From Cryoendolithus antarcticus (lineage: Eukaryota > Ascomycota > Dothideomycetes > Cladosporiales > Cladosporiaceae), in NCBI GenBank assembly GCA_002077065.1, contig NAJO01000007.1:744001-808000 (forward strand): 64,000 bases of DNA. Direction: 5' to 3'. The notes under the pieces were generated by a model that had not been told where the DNA came from, ran no database searches, and saw nothing but the letters and a program-made list of their open reading frames with translations. Below are positions 53,562 through 64,000 of this stretch, piece after piece. The position numbers were made by a program, and so were the translations under genes. The stretch's first letter is position 1; each line of letters opens with the position of its first letter.

Positions 53562-55121
53562 CTAAGCAGGCGGCAGAAAGCTCGCGAACAGTCCCGCCTG
53601 CACAATAGCATATATGACCATCAGCCTCACCGTCCACCGCGCTACTACTCCTGACCGCTTCCCAACCCTCGAGAACAATGCATACCTCCCCACCGTATAG
53701 TTCTTCCCCGCACTCGGATCCGCTCCAACATGCACAGCCATAGCCAGCATGATATACCACAGCGGATATCCCGAGCTGATGCGGTTTGCAATCTGCACGT
53801 GGAAGCTGCTCAGCGCCAAGACCGCCAGGAGAAGTTGAGGCAAAGCGAGGCGTCGCATGACGTGCACGAACATCGCGGCTTCGAACGGCTCTTCGTCGGG
53901 ATCTTTGGACTTTGTTTGCTGGACGTGTATCTTTTCGGGTTCGGAGCCGACGTGCCCGTGATGCAGAGCAGTATAGGCTGTCAGGAAGAGGATCACAAGC
54001 ATAGGGGTGGCGAGGAGGAAGAGAGGGGCGTTTGAGAGTGTCCAGTAGTTGAAGACGCCGACGTTCCAGTAGTGGGACTGGACGAAGGTGTATATGCTTG
54101 GTGGGAGGGCGGTACACCATGGTCGTGTATTGGGGCCTGTGCAATATTCGAGGTAGGCGAGAAGCTGGGGAAGGACGAAGCCAAGACCGGTCAGAGAGCC
54201 GGCTGCGATGTAGCGAGCCATGGGAAGTAATGTCTTATCGTTCCCAGCACGCGTGAGATATCTGTGGAGAAACACACCCGCGTCTGCGGCGAAGATAATG
54301 CCATTCAGAACGCCGTTACTGCGTACCAGAGCAGAGCAGCCGAAGGAGAGGCCTGAGAGCACGTACCATACCGTGATCGTGATATCAGACTTCCTCGGCT
54401 TCGTGGTGTTGATGTAGCAGAATGCTCCTAGGAAACTCCAGAAAGCGTAGCTCGCTTCGCCGTATGGTGCTGAGAGGAATATTCCTGCGGGCGAGACGAT
54501 GTGGAGGCATGCTGCTGTGTATGCTATTTTGGCCTTGCGTTGCTCAGATGAGGGCACTACTGATCGTACAAGGAGGTAGAGCACCAACACTGCGCCGAGA
54601 TGCGCAAGATGAGAGACCGCGATCCCGGCAAGAGCATTATGGACGAGGAGTGAGGGATGTAAGAAGTGAGGGATGACTAGGGAAGGACTTAGCCAGTGGA
54701 CCTACATTCATGCAGTGCTGTACGCACATTTGGCTACGAGCGATGTGAAGACCGCATGTGGACGACTGAATGCCCATTCCTGCTCAGTTTGATGTCCTCG
54801 CGCTGAGCTTGTGGCGAAGTAGAGAGCATCCCACCGCGCAAGTCGTGAGGCGAGCCGTTGTGCAGGCCAAGCAGTCCAGGGGACAGTGTCGGTGTCTCGG
54901 ACGCTCGCAAGCCAAAGGTCTGTGGACGTGTCATAGCCAGGGCCGGGGCTTAGAACTGCGATGAGTATGAGAATTAGCTTCCATGCCCAGAAGAGGCGGT
55001 TCAGTCTTCCAGCATCGGCAGCGATAGTGGGTGCTGGGGGTGGTGATCCAGGCGGAGGTTTTCGCACCGCAGGACTCCCAATGCGACTAGTGTTGGTGTA
55101 TGTCTTGATGATGCCCAGCAT
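53562..55121 (-). CDS. gpi18: GPI mannosyltransferase II (Gpi18/PIG-V)
   Basis: Minus-strand exons 55121..54728 and 54676..53562 give 502 residues, a normal family length. The 51-nt intron uses GTGCGT and a CTAAG branch before CTAG, and the junction restores FTSLVAKFIPHFLHP. PIG-V hallmarks are present: LARWDALYF in exon 1 and EQEWAFSR just after it, both on the luminal side. Multiple membrane spans follow, with AGIFLSAPYGEASYAF and CSALVRSNGVLNG in exon 2. The enzyme adds the second mannose, alpha-1,6-linked, to the GPI precursor in the ER using dolichol-phosphate-mannose. Substrate proteins such as the S10 peptidase and GH76 protein in this window depend on this pathway. Confidence 0.93.
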
Positions 55122-56201
55122 GGCGAGTGTCGTATGAAGCGGTCGGAATGAGATCTGGATCTGACGTTGTGTTGATCATCATATTCCGTGAGCGATAGCA
55201 CACAGTTCGCACCCCGGCCACCGTCCCGCAGAGCCGCCGCGTCTATATCGATATCATTCCCCACTCTCCCCGCCATGGCGCTTGTGCATCTCCTTGTGCA
55301 ATTCACCGCAAACAATCGCAATTAACATCGCGTGAGCGACAAAACATCCGAGTTCTTGTCCTCTTGATCTGCTGTTGACGAAGGTGCTTACTAGCACGTC
55401 GTGGGCCACATCCAACAATGCTCCAATCGCAGCTCAGGAGCACAAAATGCCGCACGGCTCCGGGATTTGATTCAATCGTGCGAGTGTGGCTGACGTGGCT
55501 GAGAACGTGGTCTGACTGCGACTAGGTGACGCAGGAACAGCCCGAGCAGGCCAGGTAACGTGTTGAGAGACATGAGTCCCTCTCGTTACTTCGACCCAGG
55601 GCTGGCAGAGATGAAACAAAAGTCGATGATCTCGATGCAGTGCTGCTCATGATCGCCAATGGATCTCGATGTCTCGTAATAACACATCCCATTGGCCTCG
55701 GCGTTTCGGGCTCCCGGTAGAATGCAAAGTCGTCGTACATCAACAAAGGGAAGGGAGTACAAGCTCTTCAGCTGGCAACGGCCGCAAGCAGGTAGCCTGT
55801 TGATCGCACAACTGAACAATCAGACCACTTTGCTACATACTTCAGGCGTGTGCTCCTTTACACATCTGACAAAACCTACGAACTGCTTGCCAATCGAGGC
55901 TCGTGCTCGCATAACGCCAGATCCTGGCAGTGGCTGGAGCAGGATCTACATCGACCACGTAATTGGCGATCTGCCGCCCAGCCGCTGACCTCCGTACGTA
56001 CAGTTCAAGCATCGAACGCGAGCTGATGCGAGCAGGGGAGGCCCATACTCAGCTGACCGGCCTCCCACGGTCAGGCCTTTCATCTTTGTCAGGCTTAGAA
56101 CAATCTCCATCCTCGAAGGGATTGGTGTCGTCAGGCATGACCCTCATAATTCCACTGCGCAGTGCGACAGGCTACCTTCACAGCCATTCACCAACGTGAT
56201 A
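55122..56201. other. divergent intergenic region, no gene seen
   Basis: 1.1 kb holding the promoters of gpi18 (-) and the uncharacterised 640-residue protein (+). Short frames only, without family resemblance. Confidence 0.6.
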
Positions 56202-58124
56202 ATGGCGACCACCAGTCCTGCGCCAGCGGCGCAGCAGCCCGCTGGCTTCGGGATGCGATGGGTTCCTTCATTACCTACGAATCTGATGTCAATGCTGAAC
56301 CCGTTCGCTGAATCCAAAGATGACACTGCAACGCCGGACAACGGGTCCAATGCGCAAGGCTCGCAACGTCCAGTCCTTGCTGCGGTCACAGCCAATGGTG
56401 CAAATCCTCCATCCCCAAGCAGAAGCGACTCAATAATGTTCGCCGAGCCTGAGTCACGCGGCACGAGTATCAGCGAGTCAATGGAGGGAAGTGGGGATGG
56501 AAAGAAACGGTCGAAGAGGAGCACGAAACCCAAAACCTCATTCAGCATCTGTCATCCTCCCCCCGCATCGAAGACGAAGCAGAAGCTACATCGGCGGCCG
56601 CGGTCTCTACTTCAGTACCACAAGTTGTCGGCCAACGCGAGACCAGTGCCGGCATTCGAAGTCGTTTCCTCTGCAAACTTCAGTGTCCGTCTTACTCGTG
56701 CAGTGACTAAGATCTTCAAGGCCAAGCACAGCCTTTGTCCCAACGACCTTGTAGTGCTGAGGGCCGAGAAGTACTACGGAGAGGAACAGGCAGAGGAAGA
56801 ACAAGCGAGGGATGTTGTTGCGCTCATATGCAAAGGCAGGAAGGAGGATGGCGCTGCAGCAGGCAAGGCCAAGATCTGCATGGCAGATGGAGTAGAGTGG
56901 GATGCATGTCCTCTGCTGAACGGAGGATACGAGTTTTTCAAGACAGATGAGCACGGCCTTGGGACAACAGTACGTTGGGTGCCGAAGAGAGGGAAGGACG
57001 GTAGCGCGGGCAAGAACAAGCGCTTTACTTTCTCAACCATCTCGCCGAATTCGAGACGGCACCCGATCATTGCAAGTCTTTCGAAGAGCTGCCTGGAGAT
57101 CAACGACTCGTACAAGATGCCAGACACTGCCATTGAAACACCACTGGCAACTCCAAAGTCCAAGATCACTGTCTTGGAAGACACAATGGACGACGAGAAC
57201 GACTTTAGTGGCAAGCAGGAGACTCGCGAGACTGACGAGAGTCTCCGCAACATCATCGCAGTCACCAGCATCTACGTCACCTTCCGTGAAGGCTGGTCGC
57301 CATTCTTCCAGTACGACGATAACAGAGAGTCCGTAGTTGGTGCTCTCCAGCGCTCCGTCAGCAGCGCCAGCGCGGTCCGCACCCAGACGCCCATTTCCAC
57401 TCCACCCGGCTCACCTCAAATGGGTGCCGCCAAGCGCGACAGTATACGCAGTGTAGGATCCAACATCTTTCGACGCACCAGTATGCTCAACCGTAGCGCC
57501 CGCAACTCGGCGGTCTCGGTCGACGAGGCAGATGGCGAAGCTGACAGTGCACCTGCCCGATCGCCAAGTCTGAAGGTGAAGAGTGGGAGATCGCGAGCAG
57601 ACTCGAACGCTACTGTTCTTGTTCATCGCGCTGCGAGCAACAGGCGGAAGAACAATCAGCAGGCTACGTGGCGACCGGATCTGCTAATGTTGCAGAGTGG
57701 TGGTATTCGTGAAGCCAGTCGCGAGGGTACGCCCATTGGTGCTCTCTCGACAGAGGAGGGTGAAGCTACGGTGGCAGACTCATTGCCAGTTACTGAGGGG
57801 AAGTCTGCAGACCGACGGGAGTCTGTAGCTCGTCCTTCGATACCGGTGCCGCAAGACTCGGACGTAGCTGCGCCTCAGCTGGCTGACAAGGCTGCTACTG
57901 TGTCATCGATGCCGGAAGCTGCTGCTCCTCCTGCGAAATCCTCCGCGCCTGCCACTATGAGTGAGCCTGAGGCAGGACGGCGAGCACGAGACTCGTCATT
58001 GAAGGAGCGAGGTGAGAGTACAGCTACCAAGCGGACTAGCAGAAGCTCGTTCTCGCAGCTCAAGAAGGGAGGGAACGAGAAGAAGGAGAAGGGCGGGTGG
58101 AGGAAAAGGCTGCTGTGTGGATAG
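56202..58124 (+). CDS. uncharacterised fungal protein with a basic conserved core
   Basis: An intronless frame of 640 residues from the ATG at 56202. After a disordered start, residues about 110-190 form a conserved-looking core: SFSICHPPPASKTKQKLHRR, PRSLLQYHKLSANARPVPAF and VRLTRAVTKIFKAKHSLCPND. Next comes a beta-rich part (DLVVLRAEKYYG, VVALICKGRKEDG, GYEFFKTDEHG, TVRWVPKR) ending near IYVTFREGWSPFFQYDD, so a folded domain of about 250 residues is likely. The rest is Ser/Ala/Glu-rich with many basic-S-P sites, and the C terminus is Lys-rich (RKRLLCG). The final CG-type end does not form a clear prenylation box. Function unknown. Confidence 0.8.
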   Translation: MATTSPAPAAQQPAGFGMRWVPSLPTNLMSMLNPFAESKDDTATPDNGSNAQGSQRPVLAAVTANGANPPSPSRSDSIMFAEPESRGTSISESMEGSGDGKKRSKRSTKPKTSFSICHPPPASKTKQKLHRRPRSLLQYHKLSANARPVPAFEVVSSANFSVRLTRAVTKIFKAKHSLCPNDLVVLRAEKYYGEEQAEEEQARDVVALICKGRKEDGAAAGKAKICMADGVEWDACPLLNGGYEFFKTDEHGLGTTVRWVPKRGKDGSAGKNKRFTFSTISPNSRRHPIIASLSKSCLEINDSYKMPDTAIETPLATPKSKITVLEDTMDDENDFSGKQETRETDESLRNIIAVTSIYVTFREGWSPFFQYDDNRESVVGALQRSVSSASAVRTQTPISTPPGSPQMGAAKRDSIRSVGSNIFRRTSMLNRSARNSAVSVDEADGEADSAPARSPSLKVKSGRSRADSNATVLVHRAASNRRKNNQQATWRPDLLMLQSGGIREASREGTPIGALSTEEGEATVADSLPVTEGKSADRRESVARPSIPVPQDSDVAAPQLADKAATVSSMPEAAAPPAKSSAPATMSEPEAGRRARDSSLKERGESTATKRTSRSSFSQLKKGGNEKKEKGGWRKRLLCG

Positions 58125-58845
58125 ATACGAATGTGTGAGTACCGATATGTACGAAAATATGTCAATCAGGCAAACCTGTCCAAATGACTTCTTGTGGCGT
58201 CTCTTAGAGATCTCGCCCGGCCCTCATCCCGATCGGCCTAGAATCGGGGTGTGCGTGAAGTGACCTTTGCCGTTTGCAACGATGCCTCGAGCTTGCCTGT
58301 GACATTCTCTCCACGCTAGGCCGCTACGTTCCGAAGGTCCAGACCCCACTCATCACAGCACGCCATTCCTAGCAATTGTGCCACCGCAGCCCTACATGTA
58401 CTCCAATATTACCTACACACCCATCGACAGATGCAGCTGACACCACCTCTCAGCTTGGCCCCATCTCTAAGCTCCTCGCGACAATGCACCGATCTTCCGC
58501 CGTTGCTGTGGCTGCCTGGGCTGGAAACCGACAGCCGGTACCTGCAACCTTGAGTCTATTGGCCTCTGCGCTTATTGCAATTTGCTAGCACGAGAGGCAC
58601 AGTTCTCGCAGGATCCCGAAAGCTACCGTTGGAGGCGTTGCGGCGTGGGTTGCACCAAGCAATTAAGCTTGCGTGATATTTTGCGCGCAAGGCGTGCGTG
58701 CTGCGGCGGAGATGTCATTCGGTAGGTTGTCTTACAGCCTTGCAGTGTTCGTTTGTTTTCTTGCGTCTCGCGCCTTGCGTCTGGCTTCCTTCTGTTCGCG
58801 CTGGGTGTAGAACCCCTGGAGACGAAGCGCGATGCTGTCCACGCG
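58125..58845. other. intergenic, no gene seen
   Basis: 0.7 kb between two plus-strand genes. The coding frame of the next gene is open upstream of its first ATG, but only back to a TTG. Confidence 0.6.
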
Positions 58846-59907
58846 ATGGCGGATTTGAGCACCTTTTTGACTGCTGATACAGGATTCTGGGGCGACTTAG
58901 CGTTGAAGGTCTTAGTCAACGCGAGCCCTTCTGTGCAGTGGGCCAATCGTATCGCGGAGCCATGGCAAGGACTGCCGTTTGGCCCATACTTGCATGGAGG
59001 CAGGCCAAGACGACAGAGGAGTCTGACTGTGCGAGAAGGCACCGGTCCGATTTCAGGATGGATGTCGCTCGCCGGGCTGGGGAGGAGAGAAGTAGATATG
59101 CCCATTGGGTATGAGCAAGAGGATAGCCCGTTCTTCGCGTCACTACCGCTCGATATACGGATGATCATCTACGATATGGTCCTAGGTGGCATGACCTTTC
59201 ACGTATCGGCTGGAGACAATCATTCGAGGATCTTCCATCTGATCTGTCAGGACCCAAGTCGGATCACACAGACTCAGCAGCACGATCGATGTCACCAAAG
59301 CCAGCTCAAGCGGCCCTCTTCTGCCCCAAGAGAGGACTCGAAGCATGCTACGGGCCTCTTGCCATGGCTTACTACTTGTCGACGAGCCTACTCGGAGACC
59401 ATTGACCTCCTGTACAGTGCAAACAGGTTCGAATTTACACAGATCCATACCTCATTTCGATTCCTTACGCGCATGATCCCGCAACCTCGTCTCCCGGCGC
59501 TACGTCACATTGTTCTGAAGATGGCCGTGCCCAGGCACCCAGACCTGAACAGTCGTACGAAACGAGACTGGCAAGATCTCTTCGACCTCTTCTCGAAGCA
59601 GATGACAGGCCTGCAATCACTCCAGCTGACGCTCGGAATGCTAGAGAGTGTCAAGCAGCAAATACGCGAAACGGCTGACAGTGATGGGATATCTTGGATC
59701 AGGCCTATGATGATTATGGCTGTCGATGGCTATGCGAAGAGACGATGCAAAGTGTATCTGGCTATCGAAGGGGTTAGGCATGATCTCGTACACATCTGGC
59801 GAAGTGTGCCTGAAGGCCATAGCGAGGTGTTTCCGGAGATGAGGATTGATGGCGCGTGTACGATACTGCATCAAAGGATTCGGGTATCGCTTGGAGGGAT
59901 GGGCTGA
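58846..59907 (+). CDS. DUF7730-like protein
   Basis: A frame of 353 residues from the first ATG (58846, MADLSTFLTADTGF); the frame is open upstream only to a TTG. After a 90-residue N-terminal part, the pattern SPFFASLPLDIRMIIYDMVLGG is followed by GLLPWLTTCRRAYSETIDLLYSANRFEF. This is the hallmark of a large fungal family (DUF7730, F-box-like) in which the first block resembles an F-box helix. The C-terminal part (LPALRHIVLKM, LQSLQLTLGML) suggests short repeats. Members are numerous in Pezizomycotina and mostly uncharacterised; an adaptor role in ubiquitin ligases has been proposed only from the F-box resemblance. Confidence 0.8.
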   Translation: MADLSTFLTADTGFWGDLALKVLVNASPSVQWANRIAEPWQGLPFGPYLHGGRPRRQRSLTVREGTGPISGWMSLAGLGRREVDMPIGYEQEDSPFFASLPLDIRMIIYDMVLGGMTFHVSAGDNHSRIFHLICQDPSRITQTQQHDRCHQSQLKRPSSAPREDSKHATGLLPWLTTCRRAYSETIDLLYSANRFEFTQIHTSFRFLTRMIPQPRLPALRHIVLKMAVPRHPDLNSRTKRDWQDLFDLFSKQMTGLQSLQLTLGMLESVKQQIRETADSDGISWIRPMMIMAVDGYAKRRCKVYLAIEGVRHDLVHIWRSVPEGHSEVFPEMRIDGACTILHQRIRVSLGGMG

Positions 59908-60241
59908 ATAAGGCAGGCGAATGCGCCTCTGGCCCACGAATAACACTCCGCCTGGGCAAATCGGACCTGTCCTACGAGGAAAGCACATATACTTAGGCCC
60001 GTCGTGGAAGGCCTTCTTTCCTTATCGCCTGTGCTGAGATGCACAAGCTTGGATGCGTCAAGTCTACAATGTCCTCGAGCACCTACCCAAGGCACCGTGT
60101 CACTCAGACAGACGCAGCGACATCACCGAGTGAGTCGCCCAAGAACACCTGTGACGTTGGGGGCTCCGATGACAGTGAGTCCTCCGATATGTGTCGATGT
60201 CGAGACACTTACGGGAACAAGCTTCACCGGCTTCCAACTAC
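59908..60241. other. intergenic between convergent genes
   Basis: A 59-codon plus-strand frame starting at the ATG at 60069 is present (Ser/Asp/Cys-rich, ending at 60245), but it resembles no family. Otherwise 3' flanks of two convergent genes. Confidence 0.5.
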
Positions 60242-61503
60242 CTAAGCATGCATATCTACGAGGATTTTGACGTGCTTGTCCTTCTCCTTAATCAAAGGCG
60301 TATACCCACCTTGCACTAGATCCTCCACCCGGATCTTGCTAGTGATCATAGCCTCCGGCTTGATCTTCCCTTCGGCAATCGCCTTGATCACGCCTTCGAA
60401 GTCCTTTCGCTGGTAGCCGAGCACAGCTTGGTACTTCGCCTCCCGGAATACTAACCAATTCGGATCGAAGGGCACAGCCTTCTCCCAGATTGCAACGTTG
60501 ACCACAGTCCCACGAGAGGCAACGGCTTTGCAGGCCGTCTCGAGAGATTGAGGCACGCCGGCACAGTCGAAGACGATGTCAGGACCGTTCTCGCCGCCGC
60601 AGAGCTCCTTTGAGATTGCAACGAGGTCGTTCGAGCGAGGATCGAGAACGTGATGGGCGCCAAATTGCTTGGCAAACTCCTGTCTCCGAGCGGCGACTTC
60701 GGAGACGATGACCAGGCCAGCACCGCGAGACAAGAGGACTTGGACGACGGCTAAGCCAATTGGCCCGCCTCCCAAGACTAGGCACTTTGCTTTGGGCACA
60801 GAGGCGATGGGCGAAGCGTCGACGGCATGCCAGGCTACTGCGAGAGGCTCGACAAGTGCGCCGACATCCAGCGAGATGTTCGCGGGCAGAGGCAGGCAAG
60901 ATAGCGCTGGCACTACGACAGACTCGCTCATGCCTCCGCCGCCACCTGAGAGCCCTACGAAACCGCCATTCTGTTACGAAGCAGTCAGTAGTGGCTTAAG
61001 ACACTAGTGGTTGACAACGGAGAGACTCACATAACAAGCGTTCTCAGCTCCAATCTTACAGGCACCACAGGTACCGCAGTAGATAGTTGGCTGGACTGCA
61101 ATGTTCTGTCCTACTTTGAGATGCGATGGAGCATTGGCACCGAGCTCTTTGATCACGCCGGAGAACTCGTGACCGATGGTGATGGGCACTTTCTCCTTTG
61201 TCACTGGATGTGGCGATGTTGGCGAGAAGCTGCCTAGCAATTAGTGCTCGTTCATTCAACGGGACTTCCTGGGTAGCCAGGGTCAGAAGTTCATACTTCG
61301 GTCCTCCTAGGTATTCGTGTAGATCTATATTGTACTATCAGTCAAGGACTCCACAAGATGAGACCGCCATGCGAGGCCTTACCAGTCCCACAGATCCCTA
61401 CGAATGCCGGAGCGACTCTTACTTCCCCTTCGCCGAGCTGTGCTGCCTCGACATCGTGCTCGATGCGGATATCCTCCTTGCCGTAGTAGCGTGCTGCCTT
61501 CAT
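60242..61503 (-). CDS. zinc-dependent polyol/2,3-butanediol dehydrogenase (MDR family)
   Basis: Minus-strand exons 61503..61383, 61324..61297, 61229..61031 and 60970..60242 give 358 residues. Catalytic zinc ligands are Cys38 (GICGTD), His70 and Glu71 (GHEFSG). The structural zinc is held by Cys101, Cys104, Cys107 and Cys115 in IYCGTCGACKIGAENAC. The Rossmann motif is LGGGPIGLAVVQVL, followed by an acidic residue in VIVSE that favours NAD+. The active-site blocks HEYLGGPN and VEPLAVAWHAV fit the (R,R)-butanediol/sorbitol dehydrogenase group. It should oxidise a vicinal diol or polyol in the cytosol; the true substrate is not readable from sequence. The 28-nt second exon encodes LHEYLGGP and is easy to miss. 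Confidence 0.9.
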
Positions 61504-62100
61504 GCTTCCTGCTGCTGATGATGGGCTTTGTACAGGACGAAGTCGGAGAAACACGCGAAAGCCGGATATGGAACGAAATGATATGTGACAGGAGCGGAAG
61601 GGCAAGGCAGAGGGATTGCAATGGTGGTGCGATGGATCTCGGCACTTTTACTATTTGATAGCTTTACCTATTGTAACGTGGAGCAGCTCAGAAGGGCAGT
61701 CGCATCCTACAGAACCGAGGGCGGAGGCATTTCCTTATGGCCACCTCCTCCGCGATCAGAAATGGCGTCAAGAGCCGCAGGACCGAATGCCCTCTGCGGG
61801 CAAGGAGCAAGCCGCAGCTCTCCAACTGAGCAGTGTGAAGTTGCGATGCGGGGTGAGGTCAGGAGAGGAACAATGGGGAGTATGTGAGGCAGCTTTGCCG
61901 AGGAGTATCAGTCACAGCTTGGAAGTGAGACGAAAAGCGAGGAGAGGGGGATGCCTGGGAGGTCGTCGTTCTACCGTCTATACATGTTTGTTCTGGCTGG
62001 GGTGCTGCGTTGCCACGCCCCGCCGTTCATCTCGGTCGTCTATCGTCCTGTCTACGCCATGCAATACAAGATCAAATCCTTTACCGTACACCACCCCCGC
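61504..62100. other. intergenic, no gene seen
   Basis: 0.6 kb between two minus-strand genes: promoter of the dehydrogenase and 3' flank of the GH76 gene. Confidence 0.6.
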
Positions 62101-63587
62101 TCACCGTCCCATGCCCACAATCCCAGCGCCAAACACCATAGCCATCACCGGTAAGCCGAGCACCGGCCAAGCGTCCCACGAACGCATTGCTTGTCTATTC
62201 GCACTGTTAGCATCCGCAGTCCTCACCCCACTACCACTGCCACCACCACCATTGGGGGCCGCAGTCTCACTCTGCAAAACAAACGTACTAGTCCTCGTCG
62301 CCTGCCCAATAGTAACTCCGCTCCCCACTCTCGGCGCCAACCTCCCCTGCTCACTTCCCAGCAGCAGCAGCGCCTGCACAGTCTCTAAAGCGGAGAGCTG
62401 TTGGCCCACGCCATAGCTGCCGTCGTAGCCGCCGATGTACCACTTCTGGCCGCATGTGGTGCCGTCGTTGCCGCCGGAGCAGGATCGCGCTGCTGCTTGG
62501 GCGGAGCGCGTCAAGAGGGTGCGCACTTCGGGGAGGATGTAGGGCGCTATGATGGCGGATTTGGCGAGCCAGCGCGACATGTAGGCTTTGAAGCTGAATT
62601 GGTCGTTGTTACAGGTATTCTCGGGTTCGCAGGCGAACTCGCAAAGCCTATAGGATTGTCAGTACGTTCGCTCGAGAGCCGGTCTGCAGACTGCGGTTCT
62701 TACACATTCGTCGCATTCTCCATCGAAAAGAAGTTCCTCACGCTCGCCCCCAGCAGCCCGCTCAACCGCTCCTCCCACACCACACTCCCATTCGTATAAT
62801 TATACATCATCGCACTGCCATACATAAGGATAGCCGGATTGTACGTCCACGCCGTGTGATCCACCTCCGTACAATTGATCAGATCATCACTCCCATCGAA
62901 AACATTATACTGCGCGTCGAATAGCCCTGTGGCGTTCATCCAGTCCCAGCTTCTGCCCGCCCAGTCGAGGTAGGTTTGGTTGCCAGTATAGCGCGCGAGC
63001 CGGGCGGAGATCTGGAAGAAAGCACCGTTTGACACCGTATTTTTGTAGTTCCAGCCGGCGTTGGATTGGAAGACTTGCCATTTGAGGCCACCGCCACAAC
63101 TTGTTGTATCCCATCTCCGCACCTGGGTATTCCATACCGCGACCGCCAGGTCGAGCCACTGAGTCGTGCTGTTTGAGGGGCTGAGATAACCATGCTCCAG
63201 TGCAGTGAGCACAGCAAAAGCCCAGAACGCCTGATCGTCATTTCCCAAGCTCGTGAAGTACGCTGGCGGCATGTAGTCATCATTCGGTCCCACCTGCGCT
63301 AGCAATGCCTGTGTCACAGTCGGGTTGTAGCTCGTGTCGTTCGTGTAGGCCCAGTAGTCTAGCATTCCACCCCAGACTGCGCCGGCCTCCCACCAGTATA
63401 AGGGTGCTGGGAGGGTACCAATCGCGGTTGGAGGCGTGGAGGAGGCGTTGTTCTGATACCAGGACATGAGCCCGTAGGCGATTGTGCTGCTGGCATTGAG
63501 GAGGGAGGAGGTGGAGTTGATGTCGAGGTTGAGGGCGATCGTGAGTGGAGCTGATAGTGCCGCGAGGGCGGCGAGATGGAGGCGCAT
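62101..63587 (-). CDS. GPI-anchored GH76 mannanase-like protein (Dfg5/Dcw1 family)
   Basis: Minus-strand exons 63587..62704 and 62647..62101 give 476 residues. It begins with a signal peptide (MRLHLAALAALSAPLTIA). GH76 features include LYWWEAGAVWGGMLDYW, the catalytic Asp pair in GNDDQAFWAF (Asp117/Asp118), CGGGLKWQVF and NTVSNGAFFQISARL. After the intron, the family Cys pattern FACEPENTCNNDQFSFK and the KWYIGGYDGSYGVGQQLSALE block complete the domain. A Gly/Ser-rich spacer and a hydrophobic C-terminal end with a very short tail indicate a GPI anchor. Dfg5/Dcw1 enzymes are thought to transfer GPI-anchored proteins from their glycolipid into the cell wall glucan by cutting mannose links. Confidence 0.92.
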
Positions 63588-64000
63588 CTTCGGGACGGTT
63601 TGTGGAGGGTGTCGGAGTCGGAGTGGTCGGTCTCGTTGGTCAAATGATACGTGTGTTTGCTGCGCCAGTCCCCGTCACAATACCTCCTCTTCAACAATAG
63701 ACACGTGAATAATGGCTTCCACGCAGCAGTGACCCGGCCAGTAGGTCCTCTATCAGTCAACAACATGAAAGAGCGACGTGAATGGAAAGCACCTTCTCGA
63801 CAATGCCAACAAAAGAAAGTGAATACCTTTTTACTTAGCTGCCGCGGAGCCTACTTCTACGCCGCATGTCACAAGACTACAACAGTGCCGAGTATGCGAA
63901 TATCTTGGTGGTGGTCGCATCTGCAACCAGTCAAGACAAGAAGTGCCAAACGTGATGACGATTTGTATGCACGAGGCTCAGATCTGCCAAGGCGTGCGCC
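63588..64000. other. intergenic, window end
   Basis: Upstream region of the GH76 gene. No gene seen before the window ends. Confidence 0.6.

Noticed and set aside
58753..58845. 31-codon extension of the DUF7730-like protein
   Set aside because: It would start at TTG; the first ATG is at 58846.
61616..62416. 266-codon plus-strand frame opposite the GH76 3' end and the dehydrogenase promoter
   Set aside because: It overlaps the conserved GH76 exon and has no family similarity.
1..64000. CRISPR arrays, toxin-antitoxin or phage defence systems, transposons, viral insertions
   Set aside because: No direct-repeat arrays, terminal inverted repeats, transposase or viral genes were seen; the window is intron-bearing fungal nuclear DNA.

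Overview
This window is nuclear DNA of a filamentous ascomycete. Genes are interrupted by short introns (mostly 45-110 nt) with GT donors, CTGAC/CTAAC branch sites and AG acceptors. The gene content (velvet factor, LaeA-type methyltransferase, Dlt1, MYST acetyltransferase with a PHD finger, GH76, GPI-anchored S10 peptidase) points to Pezizomycotina. The protein style suggests Dothideomycetes, perhaps the Capnodiales/Mycosphaerellales side; that placement is an inference. I saw no prokaryotic operons, CRISPR array, rRNA or transposon, and no tRNA I could fold by eye.

Layout, left to right. 0-5 kb: 3' end of a LAMTOR1/Meh1-like lysosomal adaptor, a low-complexity protein and a BSD-domain protein. 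5-13.5 kb: a cytochrome P450 facing away from a LaeA-type methyltransferase, then a GPI-anchored serine carboxypeptidase. 13.8-20.4 kb: GDP-mannose pyrophosphorylase, a PHD+MYST histone acetyltransferase, and a four-exon gene for complex I subunit NDUFA1/MWFE. 20.4-24.8 kb: a 4.4-kb stretch with no recognisable gene in front of an eight-exon velvet regulator (24.8-26.9 kb). 27.6-32.3 kb: the XMAP215/Stu2 microtubule polymerase and LIS1/NudF, head to head. 33.3-41 kb: a secreted GH3 beta-glucosidase, an uncharacterised basic protein and a vacuolar Ca2+/H+ exchanger. 41.8-53 kb: a transcription-factor-like protein without a zinc cluster, a large disordered protein, the mitoribosomal twin-CX9C protein mS37 (Mrp10), Dlt1 and a single-pass coiled-coil membrane protein. 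53.5-63.6 kb: GPI mannosyltransferase II (Gpi18), an uncharacterised protein, a DUF7730-like protein, a zinc polyol/butanediol dehydrogenase and a GPI-anchored GH76 mannanase-like protein.

Most genes are housekeeping. Several share themes: GDP-mannose supply (Mpg1), use of mannose in GPI assembly (Gpi18), and wall or GPI-anchored products (S10 peptidase, GH76). Three regulators of the type that control development and secondary metabolism (LaeA-like, MYST HAT, velvet) lie within 20 kb, but nothing shows they form a functional cluster. Exons were assembled by hand from splice signals, reading phase and protein-family similarity; every multi-exon model listed closes in frame. I did not find a convincing novel multi-gene system. 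The best leads are two small conserved genes hidden by introns, tiny start exons (4, 7 and possibly 13 nt), the Stu2/LIS1 bidirectional promoter, the large gap before the velvet gene, and several conserved-looking proteins of unknown function.
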